Assembly (NCBI RefSeq): GCF_041146795.1
Contig: NC_135178.1
Span: 6,826,844-6,890,843 of the forward strand
Direction: 5' to 3'
DNA: 64,000 bases
Source: Maylandia zebra
Taxonomy: Eukaryota > Chordata > Actinopteri > Cichliformes > Cichlidae
Shown here: positions 50,650 to 63,150 of the stretch, piece by piece
How positions within the stretch are numbered: position 1 is the first letter of the stretch
How the letters are laid out: every line of letters starts with the position of its first letter
Made by a program: the position numbers and the translations under genes
Notes under the pieces: generated by a model
Seen by the model: the letters and a program-made list of their open reading frames with translations, nothing else
What the model was told of the DNA's origin: nothing
The model's database searches: none

Positions 50650-51880
50650 AATCAATGTAATTAACAAAGATTCTTAATTTGAATATTGAAAAATAATATA
50701 ATAAGAAAACATAGGCCTATTTGCGAGAAAAACTGAACAAAAGAACAGTCTTAATACAATATTAAACATTAAATTTGCTAAAACTCTACAAGCTATTTAT
50801 CACCTGCCCTAAAGGGAAAAATTAGCCATAGAGGCCCAAATTGTTTTTATTTCAGGCTTCAAACTGTTGATTTTCAATGTAAAAATAAATATTCTGACAA
50901 GATTTTGTAGCCAGCCATTTAAAGAAGTACAGTTTTTCGTACTTCTGCACTGGCTTAAGGGTGTTGCATGTTCTTTACACCGCTTGGTGCTTTTTGAAAT
51001 AAGAGGCTGCGTTCTTGATTCGCACATTTTGGTTGCGTGCTATTTTGTCATAGTTCAAGGTCACTTAAGATCTGTTACATACAACAAACAGATAATATCT
51101 AGACATGTTCATAAATGCCCTAAAAGTAGCAATCTGCTTACTCATAGTTCCATGAAATCCTGTTTCTATTTTCTCATCAAACTCCTAGCAAACGTTGCTG
51201 GCTCTACCTTCACATTCATGCCACAGATATAGTAAATGACAGTAGTGTTGATATTCTTGTGTATTTCTCAGCTAGAAAGCAAATATCTGTATTAAAAACA
51301 TGTCAGGCCACTGTCCTCTTAATTCTGACTGACTCAGACTCTGTTAGGTAATGTTATCAACAACACAGAGCAAAGAAACATGAGATAAAATCAGTTACAG
51401 CAGAGCAATGGGAGAAATATTTCTTATTCTGTTCAAGTCTCATCTGTGGGTAGGGATATTGGCAAGTGACAGATGAAAGTCTAAGTACTTCTGGACAGCT
51501 GTTTGATTCGTTCTGGATGTAACATCGATCCTGCTGTTGATGTTCAATCATGAAGCCCTAATGTAGATTAAAAAAACAACAACAACCTCCTCAGCTCGCC
51601 TTCTCTGTTTTGTGTTGATTCGTCAGTGCACAGGGCGAAATCTGATGAGGTGAATTTGCTCACTGCTCTCCTGTGTTCTCTGATCCCTTCTCGCTCCTCT
51701 GGCCATATGGACCAAAAACACCCTTTTCTCCCTCTACAGCCACCACACATATGCATATGTGCGTGCACACAAATACCCGCACAAACTCACATACGCTGCA
51801 ACTTAAGCACATACACCCTCTAACCTCACTATGGTCTCACACAGCAGGCCTGCCATAAATCAATGGGCAGGATCGTGTCT
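50650..51880. other. Intergenic, nothing recognised
   Basis: A 121-residue frame at 50867-51232 has no recognisable features. No repeat ends are seen. Confidence 0.35.
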
Positions 51881-51884
51881 GCCA

Positions 51885-52025
51885 GTTAGACTAAACAAGA
51901 GCATTTGTGAGGATCTGCTCTTGCCCATTAATCATCTTGACAGCTTGAAAAACACATTTCCCCTTTAATGACTGTATTTGGATAATCAGCTCTGTTTCCC
52001 TTACCGCCCTCTCTCCGGCTCTCCC
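51885..52025. other. Candidate conserved non-coding element
   Basis: Compact unique sequence with CCCATTAATCATCTTGACAG (homeodomain plus a TGACAG MEIS/TGIF-type word), CCTTTAATGACTG and GGATAATCAGC within about 90 bp. This packing is typical of enhancers near developmental genes; inferred only. Confidence 0.35.
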
Positions 52026-53456
52026 TCCCCTCCCATACCCCATCCCCGTTTTCTTTCTTATTTTTTTGCCCCAAGCGCAGTCATAGGCATGTGGATAGCT
52101 TGCTATTAGAAGAGGGGAAGGTAGGGGAGGGATTGTAGAGGTGAGGGAGGGGTCTCTTACATCAAAAAAGGGTCCTCTGAAAAAAGTAAAAATAATCACG
52201 CTGCCCTGTGGAAAACAGTTTGGGTTTTTTTCACCCTCGCTCAACAAACCACAAGGCCTCTGCTTATATAAACTTGTGTATGCGAGCGCACACTCTCACA
52301 CTGTTACAGTCCTGCTAAATCAAACACAGAGAAGTCATGGATGGCGTACAGCTGCTAACACAAACCATCGTGTGTAAAGATCTGTCACAAGTAAAAAAAT
52401 AAATACAGTGACACGTGATGAGGAAGTGTGACGCACAGCGTGTGACTGGAGACAATCTGAGCACTGACAGGTTGAAACGAACAGGTCCATCTTTAAACAC
52501 AACACAGAGGCAAGTGGCTATTAAAAAAACCTGAATTTACTTTAAATTTTCTAAAAATAGAGTTTGAAATTGCATAACTTGCTGTGTTTTGTGTAATTTT
52601 GCGTCAGTTATGTCCCAGTGAGACAAAATCAGAATGCATCTTTTACCTCCAAAGCACCAGGCACCCATCGATGTCGTTTTTCTGGGTTATACCTGGTAGG
52701 CCACTCATTAGCCAACCAACCAGACAAGTCACTGACTTGCTAGTGACTTGCGATTGAGAAGTCGTTAGAAAATGTCACAAAACTAAAAGGTTGGTACAAA
52801 AACTGGACTCAAGTACAGGAACCCAGAACACAGACAGCAGAAATTATTGCAGTGTTTATTGGTTAAACACAAAACTTCAAACGTGATAAGTGCAGAGGCA
52901 ATAAAACACAGAACTTGAGTTGCGAGGCCTAGTTAACGTGGCTAGGTGGACGTGGATTGAGAGGGGGGGAATTGGGCCGGAGGTGTAGACTGGAATGTGG
53001 TGGTTAAGCAGTCACACTGAGGAAAGAGGACAACTGAATTAGGGAGGTAGTGGAGAAGCGCAAGATGGTGAGTATAATGCATGGTTTTCTTACTTGCAGG
53101 TGGAGAGAGTAAGCATTGAGAGGAGGGGTGACGTGAATCCGGAGTGAGCAGGATGATGTAGGGATGGCTGACCTGAGTTCCCAGAGGTTCCTGATGGTAT
53201 GCGGTGGCAGGAGGGCAGACAAGGCACTGAGTGATTTCCACTGAAGATGTTGGTAAGGTATCCTGAATCGGAAAGACGAGCTTAAGCTTGAGATTTGAGT
53301 CGTGGTGAGTCCAGGAACTGTGGCATAAGAAAACAAGGTAAGTGGAGTATTCACAAAGAGAGCTTGAAGCATGTGTGCCGCTACCAACATGAGTTGATGA
53401 CGAGCTAGTGGTGAATGAACGTCAACGTGCGGCTAAAATCACTCTGACCCGATTGG

Positions 53457-53487
53457 CTGCGATCGGGTCACTCTGACCCGATCGCAG
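53457..53487. repeat. Perfect hairpin, 14-bp arms
   Basis: CTGCGATCGGGTCA, loop CTC, then TGACCCGATCGCAG. An outer pair CACTCTG (53440-53446) and CAGAGTG (53485-53491) offers an alternative stem. GGGTCA/TGACCC words are nuclear-receptor half-site-like. Confidence 0.9.
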
Positions 53488-53493
53488 AGTGAC

Positions 53494-53536
53494 CCGGGCC
53501 ATCTGCTGACCCCGATCGGGTCAGCAGATGGCCCGG
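53494..53536. repeat. Perfect hairpin, 19-bp arms
   Basis: CCGGGCCATCTGCTGACCC, loop CGATC, then GGGTCAGCAGATGGCCCGG, with no mismatches. It begins seven bases after the preceding hairpin. Confidence 0.95.
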
Positions 53537-53999
53537 CCCAGGGGCGGATACCGCGTAGACTCAGGAGCCTGACGGAAAATTCCATCCGCACACCCGGACC
53601 GTGACGCCCCAATAATGATCAACATTTCACAAAACAAACTTCATGTTTTATTCAGTTTGACCCGACGCTAGTGACAGAGACCATAAAGTTGTCAGGAAAG
53701 TGTTTACTGAGGTGAAAGAGCAAAGGAGCCGAGGGCTGATTTCCCTCACAACTGAATGTATTTTTGCAACTGCATGAGTCACTGCCTGCCGGCCTTTAAA
53801 AATATTACGGGGTTAAGCCCCTTCTGCTTTGGTTTCACTTTTCAGACCCAGAAGTTGTATCCACTTTTTAATACTGCCTGTTGTCACAATTTGGTTCAAG
53901 GGTGAGTGGAGAAGAGTTGTCTTTTCAGGCTATTGCAGTGACCTGAATTCAACCTCATTTTGACCATTCACCATTTGATGTTTAACCATTGAGCAGTTT

Positions 54000-54290
54000 T
54001 ATTAGAGGTCTAAAAACATGCTTCCCTTACCGCCCTCTCTCCGGTTCCACACCACTGAAGTTGCAGCATTTTCACAAACCAATTCTGGTTCATCCGTTTC
54101 ATTCAACGGTCCACTTTCGCCCTTCTCATTCTCCGTCACCGCCATGCTTTTTCCACCATGTGCGTATAAAAAACAAAGGCACTGTGCATGCGCATTGTAC
54201 CCATATTCTATTGCGATATTTCATTTTCTTATCATTGCCCAACATTAAACCGGTATTACCATGAACGGTATGATATGGCCCAGCCCTACT
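54000..54290 (-). mobile_element. hAT-type transposon 5' end with transposase start
   Basis: On the minus strand the end AGGGCTGGGCCATATCATAC (from about 54288) is followed by an ATG at 54145 that opens MAVTENEKGESGPLNETDE and continues to TSVVWNRREG, which resembles the start of a BED zinc finger (SVVWNYF). The remainder is missing. A high-copy fish hAT family is likely. Confidence 0.6.
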
Positions 54291-54779
54291 CCCACATGCT
54301 TAAACAGCACGATGGTGCTGTGGTTAGCGTTGCTACCTCAGAATAAGATGATTTCAACAAATCTGAGGAAGTGTTCAACAGAATGATTTCTGTTTAAAAA
54401 ATTCTTCACCAACTTTAGTTGTCTATTTGTAGACATTTTTTCAATGACTTCAGGACAAAGGTTTTCAATTTTCACTATTTTAACCAAATCTCAGTGTTCA
54501 AATGTCTGGGCACATCCTCTCCAACATCTTTGTTCCAGTTTTTGCTGGGTGGGTATCTGGTTTCTGTCCATCTGCAGGACAGAACAGCTTATTAATGTAA
54601 AGAAATCAGGGAACCTGTTTCACACTGGGCCGGGCCTGTCCAGGGTCTCAGAGCTTCAAGTGCAGCAGCTTAGGGAGACATGGGAAGTGAAGCAGAAAGT
54701 GAGTGTGACTGCCATATCCACACACACAATTTTGTCATGAATTACTATTCAAGTTTTTCCACTTAGTTTATGTCACCTG

Positions 54780-55440
54780 TTTGCTGATTAAAGCCTCACT
54801 CACACAGTTCCAGATACTGGTCGGCGACCCCCTTGCAGTGTGCGGTTGCTAGGTGAAATGTTTATCTCCTGAACTGTTGACAAGTGATTGCCAAGTGAAA
54901 TTTGTCTCAAACAGAGGACCAAAAACTGCTTTGTAAGTACTTTGGTCTCGAGCAGATTGCTGATGTTTCTTGTAGGTTGTCTGGAAGAATCCAACTTATC
55001 TCCAAAACGTGCCATTTATTCTGAGCAGTTATGGACCTTGAAGAGGTGCAATAGAGATTGTTCATTGTTAAAGTAAAAAGTTGTGCCTTACTGCTGAAGT
55101 TAACATGTTTCAAATGGTGCAACTTCCAGTTTCTATTGTGAGCAGTGTTTGCAGACAAGTTGACAACCTCCATGCAAACTGTTGGCAACCTGCTAGCAAT
55201 CAAAGAAGTGTTTTGGTGTTGTCCCATCACTTTGCAATGAATTTCACTCCAGTGACAGCATGCAAACCAGCAAACACTTGCTAACCAGATGTAAACATAA
55301 CATAAAAATATTTTACTTTAGCAACTGGTGATTACCACGGGGTCACTGATTGCTAAAGCCCCCTGCATGAATGGGGCTCAATTTCGCAGTGACAGCCAGC
55401 AACCTTTACAGGCACTCACAACTTGTTGGAGAACATACAT
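54780..55440. repeat. Dispersed repeat with GGTCGGCGACCCCC start
   Basis: CTCACTCACACAGTTCCAGA, CTGGTCGGCGACCCCCTTGC and, near the other end, CCCCCTGCATGAATGGGGCT resemble a fish repeat of unknown class. Inside, many GGTTGC/GCAACC words recur. No gene is seen. Confidence 0.4.
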
Positions 55441-55449
55441 TTTCCCTTA

Positions 55450-56361
55450 GAGTCAAACAGGCCTAAAGGTCAGTCACTGGCAACGTGGTAAAAATGGTTG
55501 CAAAGAGGTAAGCAGTGCTGTTCTTTATTCTACAATTACCTGTAGTTTGTATGGAAGTCGCTGACTTGATGGCAAATACTACTCCTTCTGGGTCACCTTC
55601 AAAGTAAAAGTTGAGCCTTTTGAAGTGTGTCAGTTAGGCACAACTTATACTTTGACACCAAGCGGATTGTGTTACTCCATTTCAATTTCCATTACTGCTT
55701 TGGGGTTGTTTAGCGAATATTTTCTGGCAAGTCAGGGGAATCTAATTGTGACCAAAGTGATCACAAGGAGGTTTCTGGTGTAGCCTCTTCTTGTAGTGTA
55801 GCGGTTCACACGTTTGCCTAACAAACACTCTGAGGAAGGGCATGTTGTAAAAACCTGTGCCAAATCAAACATCTGCTTTATTCTGACCCATAACAAATAA
55901 AGGAGACGCTAAAAAAAGTTTAGTTTGTTGAGTTAGATCTTGATTTGTTGGGTAGTATTCTGTTTAGCTGATGTATACGCCAGCTTATTTCGTAATTATG
56001 TCTTCTTGGTTTTTGAGTAGATTACAAGCTGTTTTTTGAATAATATGCTATGCTTCTGCCTCGGTGTCTTTTGACTACTTTGTCCCTGACAGAAAATGAA
56101 ACTTGAATGGCGTCTTCTCTCTTAGCAAAAGGGAAGATAGCATTCTCACAATGATAGATATCAACTCTGGCACAGAGGACATGAGCAGTACCCAAACAAA
56201 AGGATTTATTAGCAGTTGTCATTTCCACTTTAAATAACCGTTATTTATGCATCCAATATACCTAATGATTCATAGCTTTAATGCATTGTTACACAGGCTG
56301 AGAATAGCTCACATGTATTAAATTATATGTAATATATACAGATGTGTAATGTATACAGCAA

Positions 56362-56409
<48 letters not shown>

Positions 56410-57430
56410 CTGCGTACTACAGTGTGTTGACAGGTGGAATAATGCATATTTCTGCAGTGGTGTCTGAACAACACACAGCTGAGTGATGCACACAGACACA
56501 GTGTTTGGATCTGGCAGCTGAAGTCCAACTCAACTGACAGTCAGCTAACAAACATCTCGTGTGTGTTAAGTGACCGAAGAGAGACCTTGGCACACCCAGC
56601 CATTGCAAACACATTTAGACATACACTCACACAGACAATTTGTGATGAATTAATTCCAGTTCACATAACCTCTTATTAAAGATTCTAATCCTGCAAAAAG
56701 AAAAAAAGAAAAAAAGAAAGCAGCAGGAAGGACCATGAAATATGAAATGGAGACATAAAACAGAAATTAGACCCACAATGCTGACACCAAGCACATTATG
56801 ACCACAGGCCGTCCCAAAGTGGAAGGAATACCCAAGTTGTCAGTCCGAGCATGAATCCTGATCGTCAGCAGCTGCTCGCTCTCCGCCAAGGCACGTTCGT
56901 TTCTGAACGGCCGTGACATCTTTGCAGCGATCTCCCAGCGTGGCGGCAAATGGAATCCAGCTGGACGCACGGTTCAAGCGCTATTAGCAGAGCACCGTAC
57001 TGTAATTGAAACGTTCATTTCTCCACTGGTGGTTAGGGAGGGTATGTCTATTAACGGTGCTCGCTCTCACCACGAGAACTTTGTAGACCGCAGCAGCTCC
57101 GGGCAGCTTTCCACGTCGAGGCCAAGTGAGGCTCTCCAAGGTCAGGGCTGGATGGAAATCAAACCGAGAGCACTGTTTCTCTGTCTGCAGCTATACAGCT
57201 GAGCTGACAGCCTCTCTCAGTCACTAATCAATAAATAACTCAACCCCAAAATGAATTGTACAAACGATCAAGTTTGTACAATTTGTTCAGGTTCATCACA
57301 TTTTTAGTTATGTATTACATTTCATTTGTGTTGACTGTTAATACTTTGCATCCAATAACTCACAAGTTTTATATAAACTTTAGCTGTGTAAATGTGAAAA
57401 TTACTTTAAAAAATTGAAGAATTTTTGGGT
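55450..57430. other. Intergenic, one dinucleotide repeat; possible regulatory text 56800-57200
   Basis: Apart from the TG repeat, I recognise nothing. The stretch 56800-57200 is GC-balanced unique sequence (with TATTAACGGTGCTCGCTC near 57049) and might be regulatory. Confidence 0.3.
56365..56406. repeat. (TG)21 microsatellite
   Basis: An uninterrupted TG run of about 42 bp. Confidence 0.95.
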
Positions 57431-57439
57431 ACAGACGAG

Positions 57440-57960
57440 CATTTAGACATATAAACATATGAGAAAGGTGATCTAAGTGACTCTGAATGTGGCTACTCTG
57501 AGTATTTAAAAACTGCTGATTTATTGGGATTTTCCCATGGATCCATCTACAGGCTTCACATGTCCAGAAAGCGAAAATATTCACTGAGTGGCTCTTATCT
57601 GCTCAAAAATGCCGTGCTGCTGTCAGAGAATGGCCAGACTCCTTTGAGCTGATAGGAAGGCAGCAGTAACTCAAGTAAACACTGGTTACGACCAACATAT
57701 GCTGTAGCGTATCTCTGAAGGCACGACATATCGATCGCTTGAAGCTGATGGGCCAAGGAAGCAGAAGACCACACCAGGTATGAACAGTTCGGGTTGTTGT
57801 CAGTGGTGTAATATTATGGGGGATGCTTTCTTTGCACACTTTCAGCCCCTTCAGCCCAACCGAGCATCATTTAAACTCCACAGTCCTCGTGAGTATTGCT
57901 GTTGGCCGTGTCTTTATGACCACCGTGTATCCAATTACAGCTCAAATCATCTCAAAATAA
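57440..57960 (+). mobile_element. Tc1-like transposon remnant
   Basis: AAAACTGCTGATTTATTGGG, GAATGGCCAGACTCCTTTGA, GAAGACCACACCAGG and CTTCAGCCCAACCGAGCATC follow the same family as the copy at 21358-21965, in the same order. An internal deletion removes the middle, between the GAAGACCACACC block and CCCAACCGAGC. Confidence 0.75.
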
Positions 57961-58749
57961 TTTCTTGAACATGACAATGAGTTCACTGTATTGTCCATTT
58001 GAGATGTGGGGGAAGACGAGTTTCACATCATGGATGTGAAGCCGACAAATCGGATGCTGTCATGTCGGTGCGAAGCAAAATCTCTGAGCTGCATTTCTAG
58101 CATCATCTTGAATCTATGCAATGAAGAATTAAGGTCCTTCTAGAATCATGTCCCACGTTGAGCTGACATCTTTAAATCCTTCCAGGCAGTTATTTGGAAT
58201 TACTATCGCATTTAAATTTAATCTTGGTGGTGACCAGGACATCACTACCACATGAATAGAATCCAACTCGAAGCTGACAAAACATGTTTAAAAAGTTGCC
58301 TGACTTTGTCCTAAATAGGGTTTTTAAAAACCTTGTATCCTTGGATATTACACTTCTAATGTTACTTCTTTTGTTGCTTAATTCTTCAACAGGTTTCACG
58401 GATTTCTCTTCCGGATAAAGCCTCTTCTGAAAAATTGGAGTCTTAGTCTTTTAGTCCTACAATTGGAGTTCTAAGACTATAATTGGGAAAATCTGCCATT
58501 TATTTGAATGGGAATTAAATTTTTTATGAGACAGGACTGTATCGTAGCCCAGTGTCTTTGTGCTATTGTCCACAAAAACACATGACATTTCCAAGAGAGA
58601 TGACCAAGACCCACCCAACTAAAGCTATGTATTGTCCACATGCATTTTATTTGTCAAAAGGTTTATTTCCTCTGATTAAGTGCACATGATTGCACTTGGA
58701 GGTGTTGGAGGAACTTGTTCCAACCACCTTTCGCCCTGCAAACCAACCT

Positions 58750-59270
58750 GGAAGTCTTTAATATGGCTTTTATTTTTTCCACGTAGAGCATTTCAGCATG
58801 GCTGGCTGCAGACGTGAATGAGAGCGGAATCGACACAGGCATGTAGAGGAGTCAGTCACAGGGCTTATGTGGAGAAATAAAACAGAGATTGTGTGACAGG
58901 CCCTGATGAGGGATGTGTTCACGCCATCTGGGTTGCTTTAACACTGCGGTCACTGTTGGATGCCGAAGGCTCTGTATTGTGTCCTGATGTTAAACACAGA
59001 GGTGGTAGTCATGGAGTTGAGGTTAATGTTTTGTTCTGAAGACACAGTGAGAACGAGAGAGAGAGACTGAAAAACCCTTCTCTCTCTCTCTCTCTCTGTC
59101 CTGGCTGTCAGCAGAGACGTGAGCCGGGGTAGAGCTGGCGTCTAATTGAAGAGCAGCTCCACACCCTGTCGTCATTAATCACCGAGCCTGTCAGCCACTG
59201 CTCAGGACCTCACAGTGGCACTCTGCACTGACGCACAGAGAGGAAAATATTAGTGCCCTCCAGCACCACC
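58750..59270. other. Candidate conserved non-coding region
   Basis: Unique, GC-balanced sequence without repeat signatures except a short CT run at 59077-59098. Dense site-like words include GTCGTCATTAATCACCGAG near 59169 and GGTTGCTTTAACACTGCGGT near 58930. It lies about 4 kb from the znf703 3' end. Inferred only. Confidence 0.3.
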
Positions 59271-59289
59271 TCCACTGATACTACCTACT

Positions 59290-60735
59290 ACTACTACTCT
59301 GATTACTTTCATTGCTGCACATTACTGTGCTGTCCTTATGACTAGAAGCACTTTCAGTCCTACACTGAATGAAAACATTAGCATTTGTTTTCCATTTTTT
59401 TGATATCGTATGAGTTTAAAGAACAACGTGTAACAAGGCTCACTCCTGTCTCTGATCATATGTTAGGATAAAAAAGAGTGCGACATCAGTGTTGTCAGCA
59501 AGAAATCATTTTCTGAGAAATCATTATAAAATCAAAGCATTGATTTTTCAAGTGAAATACAGAGATTTTAGAGGGTACAGAATAACCTTATAATTGTTTT
59601 ATTTTATAAGATACTGAATTATTTGGGGAAGTGTTGTAGTTCTTCCTTTGGGGTAACAGTTAAGATATACCCAGACCACATATACTGTATATAAAAGATG
59701 GACATGGGCCCCCGATGACTCTTTTTTTCAGAACACATTTTGAAACTTGCCATTGTAATTACATTTTCTTTTTATCAATTAATTTACAACCATAGGTGAC
59801 TGCCTTTCATTCATTTGGATGAAAGGGTGGAGTGCTAAGATTGCAGCTAATACTGGCTAGCTTGGTTAGCAAATGGCATCCATAAACTGTACATACTTGC
59901 TAATTAGTCCTAAGTAGCAAACTAATAAAACACTATAATTTCACTTTTTGAAAAGTGCGTACCACGCAAGTGCTGATATGACATATGGATAGACCCAATG
60001 AAAATACTCCTACAGGTACAAATGTGACAAACATGGGCTCCAGTTCACTAACTGGAATATTTTTTGTCTTAACCAGGCTGCAGATCTGCTGTAAAGACAG
60101 ACATTTCTACATGGGAGTCTATAGAGGACGGAGTCACCCTCTTTAGAAAAACAAGAAAAGTATTATTTTTAATCAAGCGCAACAAAGATTAAGCAGAGCA
60201 GAAATTCAGCAGAATAAATTTATATTTGTCATATTTACTTTAAAAACGGGTTAAATTACTTGGAAAATTGCTATATTTTTACTGTGGAGTACCACAGTAA
60301 AGACACACTCAACCCACCAGAGTCAGATAGTGTTTCAGAAGAAATAAATTAACTCAGTTCTTTTTTTACAAATGTAACTCTTAAAAACATTCTCAAAGTC
60401 GCTTCATTTCATTATTTTTAGTGTGATGAAATTTAAATCTAAATATTTTTTTTTCTTTTTTCTTTTTGTTGTTTTTACAGTCATTTACATATGTGCATGT
60501 GCTGACAAGCATAAGAAAGAGTTATTACTCATTCATACATGATCATTTTGAGCTTACGTGTACGTGTCTGCACATATCTCAGAGTATAAAGGCGTGCACT
60601 GTTTTGTTTCAGAACAGAGATATTTAGTTATGCTGGAAAATATCGTCAACTGTACCCTTATTTAAAAAAATCTCCATTTTTGGTGAAAGGGACATTTGTG
60701 TAAGCACTCTGTGAACAAAAGATCAGTGCTGGATA
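59290..60735. other. Intergenic, nothing recognised
   Basis: AT-rich text, no coding frames or repeat ends recognised. Confidence 0.4.
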
Positions 60736-60741
60736 CACACC

Positions 60742-60764
60742 CACACACACACACACACACACAC
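60742..60764. repeat. (CA)n microsatellite
   Basis: A short CA run of about 23 bp. Confidence 0.9.
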
Positions 60765-61299
60765 AGAGTCTTGCGGAGGCGACATAAATGGAGTGTGTGG
60801 GTGTTGACTCAGCTGTGAGAGTGTGTGTGGGGGGAGAGAAGATAGATGTAGGAGATTGATGAGCGCCGGGATAGGGAGAATAGTGAGGCATTTGATGAAC
60901 GAGTGTAAACTGGCAACAGTGGAATTAATTCCACCACCCTCCCGACAAGATTGAAAGTTCTCCCCTCTGCGTGACCTCCAAGTGTGAATCATCTTCAGAT
61001 TCAGGCCGGTGTAACCAGGTCTCAGTGCATAGTTTGTAAAACAGCATCCCAGCAGCTGCATAGATGTGCATCAAAAGCAAGAAAACAGTGACGATCGCTT
61101 CATTTTTCACCTGTGTTTCACCTGCACAACTTTAGGGGGCAACATAATCCACTACATCTCTAGCACCACAACTCTGCAAGTTCCAAAAGAAATGCACTGC
61201 ATCCTTGACCTATTTTGTCTAGACTACTTCATAAATGACATAAGAAAAGCAAGAACATGAAAGTAAGTCTGTCCTCTCTCAGACAAGTGCCTGGCTCTG

Positions 61300-62250
61300 G
61301 TTTCTAAAGGAGAAAAATAGGCGTATTGTCCCAAAGAGCTATCCAGAGTGGTGATCAGGGCGCCGTGACCTTGCTGGTGTGGCAGGGGCTGGATTGGTTT
61401 GGGAGGGTCATCCATTTTGTTAATGGTCCTGTCAAGTGACACCTGTGCTTGCCTCTCCCCTGTCTGGAGTGCTAATGAAGCGCGAGAGTGGAGGAGTCTG
61501 GGAGTCGGGGTCAATAGCCACCTTGGAGACCGCAGCCACGGCGCTCTGCGCCACCTACGCCCTGTCAGCCAAATAGAGTGGAGCCACAGATACATTATCA
61601 GGGCTGAAGCACTAATGGCAGTGGTGTGGCTTTAAGATAGACCGAGTCCTTCCCTTTAAATTAGCATCCAGCAGCTCTGAGTGGAGAATGCTGACTTCAG
61701 TAAACCACGGGGCAGCAGCCAAACAGCACAGAAAATGGCTCTTCGCATCAGGACAGTGGCCTCCATGTTTGCGGTTCCTGCAAGAGAGCCGGCTCTCCTC
61801 AGGGGAGGTGTCAGCACATTGATGAATATTTCTCTATTAACCGCCTCCCATTGTCAGCTCTGGCCTTTGTGTTTCAGGCCAATCCGTCAGAGCGTGAGGA
61901 GCTCCCAGGTCGACGTCTCCCTCAGGTCATTATTGAAGTCCCAGTGACCCGGCACAGCCGTCCTCTTTGCTGAGGTGGCTGCTTCCAGGCCTCACAAACA
62001 AGAATCAGCAATTAAGCGCAGCACCCGCAACAACAAAAGCAATGCGGGCATCGAAGAGTAGGTGGGATGAAAGTCTTCAGAGACTCGCTAACAGGGCTAA
62101 TGTGACCCAGCGTGGCCTCTTTAGGACGGCCCTGTCAACTGATATGAGCCATGAAATATTACACACAGCCACATATAGCGCGGCTGTGAGAGCCAGTATG
62201 ATAGATGGGCTTAGATAAGTGCAGTGCTGCAGTCTGGCGAGATTTACTGT
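61300..62250. other. Strongest candidate conserved non-coding region, downstream of znf703
   Basis: About 950 bp of unique, GC-balanced sequence lacking repeats, with dense developmental-type words: TTTGTTAATGGTCCTGTCAA near 61416, GTGCTAATGAAGCG near 61470, GAATATTTCTCTATTAACCG near 61823, CCATTGTCAGC (SOX-like) and TGAAATATTACACACAGCC near 62150. Several short frames cross it but none has splice context or domain. I infer a cluster of enhancers; alignment to other vertebrates would decide. Confidence 0.4.
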
Positions 62251-62344
62251 GTCCTCTGATGCTTGAGACAAAAAGATACTTCATGGTGCTATATATAGAA
62301 TAGAAAAGAGGAAAAAAAACAAGTTGAAATGCAATCATGTATCA

Positions 62345-63150
62345 TTTATTTAACAAAATAAGACTTTCTCCTATTGGTGGGATAGCACAGCCATCATTGA
62401 TTTTTTTTTCTTTGTATATTGTTTGTTGTTTTTTTTTAATCTCTGCACCATTTGTTTGGGAGACTGTAGCTTGCTGACCCCATGTAAGCTTGAAAAAATA
62501 TTACATCTTTGCATATGTACAAATAAAAATAATGGCATTGTTCAAGATAATTCTCAAAGACATGCAATTCTCCAGAGTCTGAATAACGCAGTGAAGGATG
62601 AGGAAAAAACAAAACAAAACAGCAGTAAGGAAAGAAAATTTAAAAAGAGGTTCTCAGAATAAAACCTCACAATCCATCTTCATTATGGTGCAACTTTTTT
62701 TGTGTGTGTATGATAGGCATAATGGTAGTATACTTAAATCATTCCTTTTCAGTTAGAATTCATTTGGACAGCAAAACTTCCAACCCCCAGGAGTTGAATA
62801 CCAAGCGCTTGAGTGAAAAATAAATACAGACTTTTTAAGATCTAGGAGAGATATTGAGAAAAACAAAAGAAATCAAGACAAGTTTATCATTTTTAAGCTC
62901 TGCTTCCCACCCGTCTTGGATCACCAAAGTCTGTTCTTTCTCTGCTGCTGCAGTTGATCCATCAGTCTTTTGCCTTTGGAGCACCAGTCGCAATCCTGAG
63001 GCTAACAGGTGGTGTTCCTGGCAGGCAGGCCAACAGGCATGATGCCCTGTACTGGTGATGACCCCAATCTTGACTATCCATCTTCAGGGCTGCTCTGGAG
63101 AATCCCAAGCTGGTGCCTGCAGTCTGTGGGCATCAACGCAGTTTTGGATG
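62345..63150 (-). other. znf703: znf703 3' UTR with poly(A) signal
   Basis: On the minus strand an AATAAA lies at 62350-62345, about 800 nt after the stop codon, a sensible 3' UTR length. The text between is unique and partly T-rich. Confidence 0.5.

Larger units (their letters stand above)
52790..53620. repeat. Dispersed element of unknown class with internal hairpins
   Basis: The left side (CTGGACTCAAGTACAGGAAC, GCAGTGTTTATTGGTT) and right side (GCACACCCGGACCGTGACG) resemble the edges of a high-copy fish repeat. The inside has many GAGT/GTGA words and a strong hairpin cluster at 53440-53536. No coding region is recognised. Confidence 0.45.

Noticed and set aside
53004..53390. A 128-residue minus-strand frame rich in Ser, Leu and Thr
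   Set aside because: It lies within a dispersed repeat and has low-complexity composition.
61224..61595. A 123-residue minus-strand frame near znf703
   Set aside because: It has no domain, no splice context and lies in a block better read as non-coding regulatory sequence.
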